The notes under the pieces were generated by a model. That model searched no databases, was not told the DNA's origin, and saw nothing but the letters and a program-made list of their open reading frames with translations. Shown piece by piece: positions 38,054-48,218 of a stretch of 64,000 nt of DNA; position 1 is the first letter of the stretch; each line of letters opens with the position of its first letter. The stretch spans positions 62,001-126,000 of the forward strand of contig ML986655.1 in assembly GCA_010094045.1 (NCBI GenBank), given 5' to 3'. The position numbers and the translations under genes were made by a program. The DNA comes from Lojkania enalia. Taxonomy: Eukaryota; Ascomycota; Dothideomycetes; Pleosporales.

Positions 38054-39247
38054 GGCAGTACTGAATGAACATGTAAATGTCGGAAACAGTATTACAGCTT
38101 GGATTGATAGTTTTCCCAGGCTAATGGAGGTCAGTTTCCTATATCATAGATTTTATCTTAATTCACAGGGTCCCTCTCTGCTAGAGGATAGTCTTTGTAA
38201 CAAGGGATATATATGCCATCTTTAATCATTTAGTGAAGCCTCTTCATTCTTCCCACATTCCTAGTCTTTTTTTTTTTTGGCAACTTGTTTTAATAGAGTG
38301 ATATTGCTTTGGGCTTTTCGTATAATTGGAACTTGACATATATGAAATGTACATATCAACTCTAAAATTCGGAAAAATTCCAATAACCTCCAGCAAGTCT
38401 AGATATTTTTTTTGGTAATGCCGTCTAATACTGTGCTATCTTGTGAGTTCCCTGTTCTCGTGATATTATCTACGGCACATTCTGAATTGTACTGCCCGCA
38501 AGAATAGCTAGTTGCCAAGAGCGCCATACTAAACTAGTATACGAGAGGACGTGCGCGAAGGATTTAGGGCCGCCCACATGCTACGCCATTCCATAGCCTA
38601 CATTTCCCGTAAGGTAATACCAAGCCGGCAAAACGGTCGACAGAGCCGCATAGATTGAGCACACGTGCTTGATGCCTATGAGAGAGAACGAAGGCCATAA
38701 TATCAATTATGTAAGATTAATTTAACCCCTTTCTAGCAGAAGGCCTCTCTCCCAGTAGCCGGGTTAAGACAGCACAGCTTCTTGGCATGATATTTCTAGG
38801 GAAGGCACACTTCTAGCCCCTAAGACCTAAGACTTACTTTGGTTTAAGCTTAAAATCTCCTTGCCAGCCTAGGAAGGTGCTCTCATTTAAACTCATCAAA
38901 ATCCGTGCTTGTTATAAAAGCAGATCGAGCAAGCCCTATGTGAGAGCCTTAAGCCAGAGCGAAAAATATGCATGGTAGCATTGAGGAGACGGCATACGAA
39001 TCACCCTGCCGAAATGACAGGATAAAATGAGCTAAGGTGGCTCGACAACGTCAGGTTCAAAAATCAGGATACCATGTGCACTTCGACCCACACTATCGTG
39101 GCAGACGATCTTAATCTATAAAACCCAGATACTGGACACTTCACATATTTGCATCTAACGCTCAAGCACTTGCTTTGCAAGGCGATATTCGAAGATTTGG
39201 CTTTAGGTCGTTCGTTATTCATACTTTTTATTTCCTATTTGCACAAG
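38054..39247. other. Intergenic, 338-aa protein to LysM gene
   Basis: About 1.2 kb with T-rich tracts near 38270 and 38405. No supportable gene. It ends in the LysM promoter. Confidence 0.5.
39117..39122 (+). promoter_or_regulatory. TATA box of the four-LysM gene
   Basis: TATAAA lies 126 bp upstream of the predicted ATG, within a context free of ORFs; a reasonable core promoter. Confidence 0.5.
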
Positions 39248-40636
39248 ATGCTGTCTCCAACTCGCTTGCTTGCAGCACTTGCCACTCTATCCCTATTCTT
39301 CTGGGTAGACGCTGCTCCAAGGTACTTTCGTGCAATGGACGCTAATCCCAATGGCCCGGTTGATCCGAACACCACCACATACTGCACGTGGTGGATTGAC
39401 TATAATGGAGAAACTTGCGACAATATTCTTTCGCAAAATTGGATAACTATTGATGATTTCCGCCGCTGGGTAAGGCTGCTCTATATCCTCACCTCGCGTT
39501 TATCTACGAAAGATTCTAGACTAACTCTATATCTCGTATTCTGTATAGAATCCTTCCATTGGTACCAACTGCGAGGGCTTAATCACAGGAAATTCTTATT
39601 GCGTTGAAGCCCTCTTTGAGCCACCACCCCCGAAGACATCAACCTCATCCTCTAAGGTGTCTTCGACACCACCCCCAACGTCCAAAGCAACATCATCACC
39701 AAAACCCACCTCGACTCCATCTACGACTTCAAAGCCTACTGTGCCTTCTACAACCACGAAACCAGGCAATGGCATTCAGACGCCGTGAGTAAAGCTTCTT
39801 AAACTGTCTTACCCTGCTAGTCCCGGAAATTCCCAACTATTCGCGGCATCAGCAGATTCCAGTCAATTTTTGTTAATTGTAATTTTTGTGTAAAGTCTCC
39901 CCACTCAACCGAACATGATCGACAACTGTGACGAATTTTACTTTGTCAAAGAAGGCGACGGCTGTGCAAGCATCGCCAGCCAATTTGGCATTACCCTAGA
40001 AAAATTCCTAAAGTGGAATCCCTCCGCAGGGAGCACTTGTGGGGGACTATGGAAAGATGCCTACGCTTGTGTTTCTATAATTGGAGAAGTTGGCAGCAGC
40101 GTTCCTCCTCCGGCTCCTTCAACTACAAAGCCCGGTAATGGAATCGCTACCCCCCAACCCACGCAACCAAACATGGTCAGCAACTGTGACAAGTTTCACT
40201 ACGTCGAAACCGGAAAGGATAATTGCCAGAGCATTGCGACAAAGTACGGTATCACGCTCGACCAATTCCTCAATTGGAATCCATCTGCAGGAAACACATG
40301 CGGCGGGCTGTGGGGTGATGCGTACTGCTGTGTTTCTATCATCGGGCACGAGCCCACTCCAACCAATCCCGGAGGCGGAGTGACCACTCCAACCCCTTTC
40401 CAGCCAGTAAGTTTAAACGTTGCCCCCATTTTGCATCCTGTCTTCAACTAATTGTACATCCATAGGGCATGGTGAATAACTGCAAGAAATTTTACTTGGT
40501 GCAAAAGGGGGAGGGATGTGATACAGTCACAAAGAAAAACAATGTCAGCTTAGCAAACTTTGTTAAATGGAACCCCGGTGTTGGCTCGGACTGCAGAAAT
40601 ATGTGGGCCGAGGCATATGTCTGTGTTGGAATATGA
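39248..40636 (+). CDS. Secreted protein with four LysM domains
   Basis: Four exons (39248-39469, 39549-39784, 39896-40406, 40466-40636) give 379 aa. Signal peptide MLSPTRLLAALATLSLFFWVDA; first LysM about 45-90 (CTWWIDYNGETCDNI...WNPSIGTNC); a Ser/Thr/Pro-rich linker about 95-150, likely O-glycosylated; LysM 2 (CDEFYFVKEGDGCASI) about 164; LysM 3 (CDKFHYVETGKDNCQSI) about 243; LysM 4 (CKKFYLVQKGEGCDTV) about 325. The central LysMs share WNPSAG.TCGGLW and are near-duplicates joined by similar GN-GI-TP-TQPN linkers. LysMs bind chitin or its oligomers and in fungi protect hyphae from chitinases or hide chitin from host receptors. Sits between a LysM chitinase and another secreted-protein gene. 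No catalytic domain. Confidence 0.95.
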
Positions 40637-42494
40637 TTTCAAAATAGCCCGGAAGATGTCACCGGTTTGAGCTCTGAGCCAAGGATATGGAGTAATGTAA
40701 TTGACAGTACCTACTCATCCGGAGTAGGATGCTTGATACATATAGATAATATCAAAAACTAATATACGACCTCTTTTAATGAGCATACCTTTGGCGGGAC
40801 AGTAAGGGAGATATTTTAATTCGGAACTAATCAGATCAGGGGAATGGAAAAGTTCGTATCCCAGGATAAGAAGGAGGTTGCTTGTCACATGAAAGTGACT
40901 CAACAGCTACTTCGTTAATTAAATATAAAGCCTAGGGTTCACGGGACTACAAATCTTCCATTGATCTTATGGTATCTACTAGGGCTTCGCCTAGGTAGAC
41001 ATTTCGCTAAAGGCGATGTACGGCGGTTACATAATTCGCAACGCAAAATCTGGCTTAAGAATATTGAGACATCCAAATAATATAGCGGTATTAAAGTGCA
41101 ATATCGAGGACATATTGAGGATACCCCCAAAGAGCCTGTCAAGCCCGCGGGATTCGCGGCTCCAGAAAGGGTCTCGCAGAGGCATTCCGTGCCGTAAATG
41201 CCATCATAACAACTTCGTCTACGTCATTGCGGCATCTACATTTAGTAGTAGCCCTGATTCTATGCCGCGAAAACGATTGACCAAGTCCGATTACAGTGTC
41301 AGATCCTGAAACCGAATGATCTTTTGCAAGATCAGCTAGTTCATTTCTACTCCGTCTTGGAAATTATAGCAGCAATAGTACTACTGAGGTATTCTGTCTA
41401 TCCAGGGCATAGCCTGAATATCCTTTTAACTTGTGGCTGCTAATGCTGAGGTATCGCCTATTCTCGACCATTTAGGTCAAGTGAGTGCACCCTCTGAACT
41501 GTCTGAATGGAGTTAAGATTGTCACGTTAGATATTCGGCTATTACATCAGCTGCATCCTGCCTATATATAGATCCTCGATACCCTTCAATTCACACCACT
41601 CTTGGCTGCCATTTCTCCCCTCTAGCATCGTGACAAAGATGAAAGTCACTTCAGCATCCATGTGCTGCCTCAATCCATACTTGTTTTTTTATTTGATGTC
41701 GACAGAACAAACATTGGTTAGCGATAGTGTCACACAAATATAGCCATCATTAATAGATGCCGAGATCGGGGACTGCAAAGTCATTCGATTAATTGAAGGG
41801 CACGGGCCTCCCCTAGCAGCTGTATAATAAGCCATTATCTGTCTTATTCATCACTCAGACTTTAGATACTATAATAGCAAAGACGGCGCTGCAGGGGCCC
41901 GGTAAAGAATATAGCTACGTACATGCTTTCGTGTCCATTATCCTCATTTGCACATCATTCCAGACACCGAGGAATGGACAGCGTATTATCTCTTCCTAGG
42001 CCCGTCTAAATAGCAATCTTCCGAGCTGTTTTTTTTTTAAATATTTTATCCTTTATGCGAGTAATAGCGGTATTGCTAAAACTAGCGCCTAATAGCACGT
42101 TGCTCGGGCATTTTGATAGGGGAATTAGCGGTTAATTCATTATTGCGAACGTTTAAAATAAGGACGTTGCTATAATTAATAAAGAGGAGGCACTAGTCTT
42201 TATTCTAGGTCAATAAATAAAAACATGAATAAGTTCCTTTGAATGCAGTTACTTCCGTCAAGAGCAAATGACAACTAAAGGATTCATCAATCTTAATGAC
42301 AATCATGGATAGTTTAGCTCTACGTATAGAGAGGGTTTCCATTGAAAAGAGCTATTGTTTCTATAAATACCACTACAAGCTTTGCTAGCGAAAAGAATTG
42401 TGTTGTAGTCCGGCAACACTCCTAGGTTTCACTTCCATCCCCATGTGGGAAGACAGTTAATCGATAAAGAATCGAATAGTCTTTAAGGCTAGCT
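40637..42494. other. Intergenic, LysM gene to broken secreted-protein gene
   Basis: About 1.86 kb. Near 41563 a TATATATA is followed at 41640 by a 34-codon ORF beginning MKVTSASMCC that ends quickly, perhaps a dead gene start; I do not call it. 42030-42230 is AT-rich and repeat-like but unassigned. Confidence 0.5.
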
Positions 42495-42497
42495 TTA

Positions 42498-44067
42498 TTA
42501 ATTAGGGGGCCTCACTATACCATCGTCCCCTGGAGCTCCAGGAGGCCACCAGCCATCAGGCCAAGTCTCAGGCTCACCAGGATAGTTAGGAAGATTGCGG
42601 TCCAATTTTATCCACGCTCTCCTATACCCTGCTGGACGAAAGTATTCACCTTTCTTTATTTCCATACCAAAGAAACATTTAGGTAGGGAGGTATCCTGTG
42701 GGTCGTTGTTCATAATGCTAGGCTTGAGGGAGGCCGTAGGGTTCATGATCCAACAGTCGTAAGCGTTTCGATAGGTTGTGAGCTTGTCCATCCCATGATT
42801 ATCCCACAGAGAATAAGCAAGATCATTAATACCGCCGTCCAATGAACCATCATCCACAAGATACATCATGCCGAAACACCATTGCTTGTCTGGGTCCTAT
42901 ACGGAGTTTCTCTCGGCATTGCACTCAGCCTCCCCATGGACACCATCATTGATAACAACGTAAGCGTGATGAAACAACCTCGGAAGCTGCCATCCAACAG
43001 TTTGCCTCTATTTTTGTAATAAGCATTACACCGATGGAGTGAAGGATGAATGAGGCTTACTAGCAATTTCCTTAGGTGTTCGGCATCGTCCGGTAAGCCT
43101 GCTGTTGGGTGATCTACGAGCCATTGCCCATCTCCCATAGCCTTTACGAGGGCATGAGTGTACGATGAGTACGAGTCTTTTTTCATCGCCTCTGGAATGT
43201 TGGCTTCGCTTGGGATGTCGTCGTCGCTTGATGCTCGTACCCCTTATATGGCGTTATGGATTTTCATAATGCGTTTTCGGTACGCGTCGCAAAACTCAAG
43301 AAGCACTTTTGTCATATCATTCTTCATATCTTTTCCGATTTTCCCTGGCTTTTTGTTTATCTCTGAAATCAACTCTGAAAACGCAGCGAGTGTGCCAAGG
43401 GTTCCAGTTACAGCAAGGTTAGTGACGGTTGTTCCAGCACCAATGTTAAGGATTAAAGCGAGTATTGAGAAGGGATTAAAACTTTCTTCTTTCTCGTGAG
43501 GCTCAGCCTTGAATTCGGCGATAATATTACCAACGTCATCAGTTAGATCGTCTCTCAGCCAGTCAATGACCTGAACGTATCCCTGAAAGAATTGGTCGAA
43601 ATTGTCGAGGGACACATATATATAAAATGTCCCTGACCATCCTGTGGCCTCGAAATCACCTATACGCTCTGTAAACATTGTCCACAAAAAGAGGAATAAC
43701 AGCACTTACTGCATGGCATGGTGCCAATACTACATCTTGCCCATTCTGACACACAGCTCATTTGGCTTGGGCTCCTTTCAGGAAATAGAATTTTCCACAT
43801 GTCGTGAGCCCAGTTTTCGTAGGCATTGTTTTGCAGATACTTTTCGGCAATAAAACCGGCATTGGACTCACGCCAAATATCCAGCCTCTTCTCTTCAGTG
43901 GTGAAGTCATTTTCGAAATATTCACCATGATTGCTAAGTACATAGAGATCTGGTAAATACTGTGATAGTCGATCCTCATCTTGTCTAGGCTGGTTGGCAG
44001 GGATGCAAAGAACAAGGTGGCTGGTAATGAACATGCCAGCCAGAACTGCGCTAATAATCCCGGACAT
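42498..44067 (-). pseudogene. Secreted-protein gene interrupted by two stop codons
   Basis: Three exons (43710-44067, 43061-43668, 42498-43007) with good donors (GTAAGT, GTAAGC) form one frame of 491 codons except for TAA at 43244-43246 and TAG at 42897-42899. Both would be Gln (CAA, CAG) before a single C-to-T change in a CpA context. Signal peptide MSGIISAVLAGMFITSHLVL; Cys residues at CVSEWARC; a hydrophobic stretch near FSILALILNIGAGTTVTNL; a Pro/Trp-rich end (GDDGIVRPPN). Family not recognised. The hydrophobic segment and following helices recall the C-terminal layout of the neighbouring chitinase, an impression only. The first intron is short (41 nt). The alternative is two separate small genes, but the preserved frame argues against it. 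Confidence 0.65.
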
Positions 44068-46201
44068 GTATACAACGCTTGTCGAAAGAAGTTAAACGAT
44101 TGTTATGGAAAAGAAATTAGCGACTGCTTGTAGATCTCGAATATATCTCTAAGAGGATGCTAAGGAATGACTGGAAGAATGATACCATACCAAAGGGGAA
44201 AATAAAATTTCGCTTGCACACTTATATATCCTCAATATTAAGAAGTCGTTGGTCAGCTTTGGAGATGTCGATGTTGTCCTTCAACTCCAAGGATTGAGTG
44301 AGCAATATTCCAAGCACGATCCTTTTATTTTCTTAGACAACAAGTGTATATCTATGATTTGCTCAATATGCACTTATCTTTGAACGTGGTCTGAACCGTA
44401 GACATTCTCAAACGATCCCATACTTAGGGGTCGTCTTAGTTTTCCAATACGGCGTGCATTCACTGTTATCCCAATGAGTTATTAGAAACCAGGGGGACTT
44501 CAGACTTTCAGATAGTATAGCTGGCCTCTCATCAAACATAGCATGATAGGAATGTGGAGTTGGCTGGGAGTTAGGGGTGGCTATTCTCTATATGGAATCA
44601 TGCCGGTTGACAGTTGAAACATTCCATCTATGACTGCGCCGAAATGAGAAGATTATTGATTAAAAATATCCTTCCTAATCACTTTTTGAATAAGATTCTG
44701 ATATATATGCATATTTGAGAGCATCCTGCATACTGGTTCGCTCGAAACAGCCTCGAGTTAGGCAAGTCAAACACCGCAATCCCGCCTGGGATATGTCGTC
44801 GCTTCGTCTTGAGTCCTGTGTATTTTTCCCTTCTTCGAGATATCCATGGCTCATTTTTTGAAAAATATTGCTTGAGTTTTCCGGAGTCAGCAGCCCGCCT
44901 ATCCATATCTGCTATTCGCCTTCGCCGCAGCGGCGCAACCGACAGACCTCAGCTTTGAGTCCTCCCCCTTCATGACACATAGTTTTAGTTGGTAATGTCT
45001 TCGGGCATATTTCAACGCTTATATCGGTGGAGGAATGTGCTGTCACTCAGCATCGAAGAAGAGCAGGAGTACTACATCTTGGTGTTGACGATACCAGGAA
45101 CGCTTTTTCAATACCCTTATGAGTTGAATAATATGTTCAGGGGTATTTGCATAGAATGAAAGCAACATCTGCTCGGCCAGAAATCTGGAGTTCTCTGTTT
45201 CACAGAAAAACATGGCTCACGAGGATGTGATCCGTCGAAGTCACCGCAGGTGTTGGTGACTCAAGCCACTGCGACGCATAGGTTGTGTTCGGGCGATGGA
45301 ACACAACATAAAAGTCACCTGAGACTGCCACGGTTCAAGATGGCCTTCTGGCAAACGAGCAGCATGAAGTGGCATGTCTGAGGTAGTGTGTTCCAGCATG
45401 AAGCAATGGGTTAAGGCAACATTGAGAAAGGATCAGAATCAGACGAAAAGGACATGACCCAAGTGCATGAACGTGATTTTATTAGTCACGAATACAATTG
45501 ACAGACTTTCGAATTCGATCGTTGAAGAGTGGTTCAGTTCGTCATTCTCCACACTGAGAATAGAAAGATATAATGAGCCAAATACTGGAGCAAAGGAACT
45601 GTTCTTAAGTAAAAGGGGCCTAACAACATTCCAACAGCGGAATTTGCGATTATAAAAGTACTAAATATTCCGTCTAGCAACTTTTATTTACGACGATTGA
45701 GTTTCCCTCCCGATCCGAGAACTCTAGATTGCCGAGCTCTTGCTGTTGCAGAGCTAGGTCAAATCGCCAGAACAAATCAGATATCTTAAGCTTCACAGAT
45801 ATTCCTAGGGCTCCAGAATGATTATGCTGCATCGGATCTAACGTTTCCATCATAACTTTGACGGGGCTCGTTGCGGACCAGAGAAGCAACCTTCACAGCG
45901 ATACTTTTCACCATAACGCTGGCCATCCAGCCACTGTTAGCGACATCTTGCTAATGCCGATGCAAATATTACTTGCGCTCTATTTGTTATATTTTTTCTG
46001 GATCGCTTCCTACTTAATCCTTTGTACGGCGTAGCCGCTTCAAGTTATCACATGGACGGACAGCGAACGACGGTCTATGCGCTTAGCTAACTTCATAGAC
46101 TAGATATCGCCCGGCACTGGAAGGGGTGCCAATCTGGAAGAGTACAATGAAAGTTTGTTACTCATTCTGTGAGAGTGTAGGAGTCACTAACAGCTTACTC
46201 G
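44068..46201. other. Intergenic, no clear gene
   Basis: About 2.1 kb. Short ORFs at 44679-44906, 45467-45655 and 45674-45889 have no recognisable motif or splice partner. The left part should contain the broken gene's promoter. Confidence 0.5.
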
Positions 46202-46888
46202 ATGTCTGCAACCTTCACGGGAATGTGCCATCGACACAGACAATCTTTCATGCTCCTTCTTTTGCAGTTGCAAGTTGTGCAGAGGCCTCGCTTCACTAAC
46301 TACATGAAGATTCAGACGGGCCCACACATCAACCTAGCACGGGAAAGACGCCTGGCGTGTCTGGTCGAGCCGAAAAATCGCCCCATCTCAATACCTCGCC
46401 GTACACCGCTATTTAAGGAGCTTGCAACGTTATTGTCGCTATCAAAACCCAAAGAACGGTTTTCACAATTTGTCTTACAGGCTATCATGTAATTACTTCT
46501 TCATGAAGTTCCGGAGACACTCATATCTATCGCGTATCAGGGAGCATCAATTGCTGAGGCAAACATTGATGTATTGAAGGAGGGTAAGTGGCCTGCCTAG
46601 CTAGAGGCTGGCAATGGCGATACTATATAGGTCTGAATAAACAGACCAACTATAATAGGATAGTAGAAATATGTGACAATGCCATAACAATCAATGGGCA
46701 ATTAGTCTTCTCTCTGGACCGAGAAAGGTAGTATTCCTTTTCATCTTCTCTCATCCGCATCTCTCCTACCCAGAATACACCCGAAAGGCGACCTACCTCT
46801 ATCCGCTGAGAATTTCTTTGATAAACAATTGCGAACGATGATCAAGATGACTGTGGCATTGGGTCGTCTACTCGGCGCAGCGAAGTGA
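46202..46888 (+). pseudogene. Fragmentary spliced gene, family unknown
   Basis: The 3' part splices well: an open stretch VPETLISIAYQGASIAEAN ending at 46583, exon 46631-46727 (LNKQTNYNRIVEICDNAI...) and exon 46774-46888 (IHPKGDLPLSAENFFDKQL...GAAK, stop). Donors GTAAGT and GTAGTA, phases agree. Upstream in the same frame an ORF from 46202 runs to a TAA at 46490-46492, directly before the good stretch, which would again be Gln with one C-to-T change. The upstream half may instead use another frame or intron. It ends 10 bp before the convergent gene's stop. I do not recognise the protein. Confidence 0.45.
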
Positions 46889-46898
46889 CTATTAGAAG

Positions 46899-47644
46899 TC
46901 ACACGGCGAGCTCAAGGCCGCCTAGGGCTCTACGCTCGACATGCCACTGCAATGAGTCAGTCTCCAACCGCTGCCTCAAACAACGAAGCAGACGCTTACC
47001 ATCTTAAAAGGCGTGTTCCACGCGAACAGCAACGGAATAGCCTCCTTATACGCATCCGTCTTCACCGATTCCTCGAAATGACGCATAGTTTCCCATCCCC
47101 TCGCAACAAAAAAGCATTTGGCCTTCTCGCCTTTGATATTTTCATGCTCCTGCTCCTCCAGCACCCAGCCAAGCGTCAACGTACCGTTTCCTCTTGCGTC
47201 CTTCTTGAAGATGTCATCGAAGCGGAAGAAGTCCTCTTCGATCTGTTTCTGAAACTCGGGAGTGGTGCGAGAGGCTGGGAAGTAGCACAGTACAAATTCA
47301 ACCACGTTCGCCGTGGCGGGTCCGTCTCGTCCAAATGCAGACCGGTCAAGCGCAACGTGGAAAATGCTTTGTGGCTCGCCAAAGGAATTGCGCATACTTC
47401 CCATAAAGGAACCGAATTCCGCGGTGGCCTTGAAGTCGGCAAAGTCATGGACAGCATTCCACTCCGACATGATTTGAATGGCATTCTCCTCATGGAGCCG
47501 TGTGCCAAGGACAAATTGCTGGGGCTGTTTTGCTCCTTCGAGGGCTTTGGCAGCTTTCAGGATTGTGTCGTTGATCGCTGCACGTGTTGTTTGCCCGTCT
47601 GATGATGGCTCCCTGCCAAAATGTACGATTTGGGTGATAAGCAT
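46899..47644 (-). CDS. Dimeric alpha/beta-barrel (ABM-like) protein
   Basis: Exons 47000-47644 and 46899-46946 give 230 aa. The intron has GTAAGC, a CTGAC branch and GCAG acceptor. The start MLITQIVHFGRE and the later segment with VEFVLCYFP...GWETMRHFEES look like two ferredoxin-like halves of the antibiotic-biosynthesis-monooxygenase / dimeric alpha-beta barrel superfamily, common in fungi with mostly unknown roles. No signal peptide, so probably cytosolic. The family call rests on pattern only; the gene itself is convincing. Confidence 0.75.
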
Positions 47645-48218
47645 GTTGCTAGATGGAGTCCCTTCAGCGGCGACAGCTCATAGAAATTGAATTTGGTTAA
47701 AACAGCAAAGATTGGCGTCTGACTGGAGAACGCTAGACGAATGAAAAGTTTTATGCTCCACTGTGCCGCTTTATATAATGGACAGGAATCGTGAGACATC
47801 CAGCCATATCCATATCCATGCCGTAGTGGTGGCCGTATGAGCCTCGTCCAGATTTATAATCGGGCATTTGGCAAAGACCGAGACCGACGAGCTTGGCCCT
47901 TGTGCGCTGTACCATGACTGTCCCAGAGCATATTATTGGAAGAGTGATGCTATATTCATTCTCGATAAGCTCTGATGGACATGTGTGGATGGCACCCTCG
48001 AGGCTGGCAGGAGAGGAGGTCGCTAGTTGTTGCGATGATGCGCGGCATGTATCGCGCACTGATTGGCTGCCGGGTTGACTGAGCAGAGGAGCTGAGGGCC
48101 GCGCGCCGTCTGGACTTTGAGCAGACTACGACATACTCCATCCTATGCGGCAAGGGTAAGCTGTGCGCGATTCCATCCAGGCGACGTGCTAATTATCATA
48201 GCAGCTATTTCGAGACCG
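47645..48218. other. Divergent promoter, ABM-like gene / LCCL gene
   Basis: About 570 bp. A likely 5' UTR intron of the LCCL gene lies at 48156-48201 (GTAAGC donor, TCATAG acceptor), which explains why the ORF seems to extend upstream to 48117. Confidence 0.45.

Noticed and set aside
46952..47602. 216-codon plus-strand ORF
   Set aside because: Exact antisense shadow of the ABM-like gene, whose minus-strand frame has a proper intron and domain pattern.
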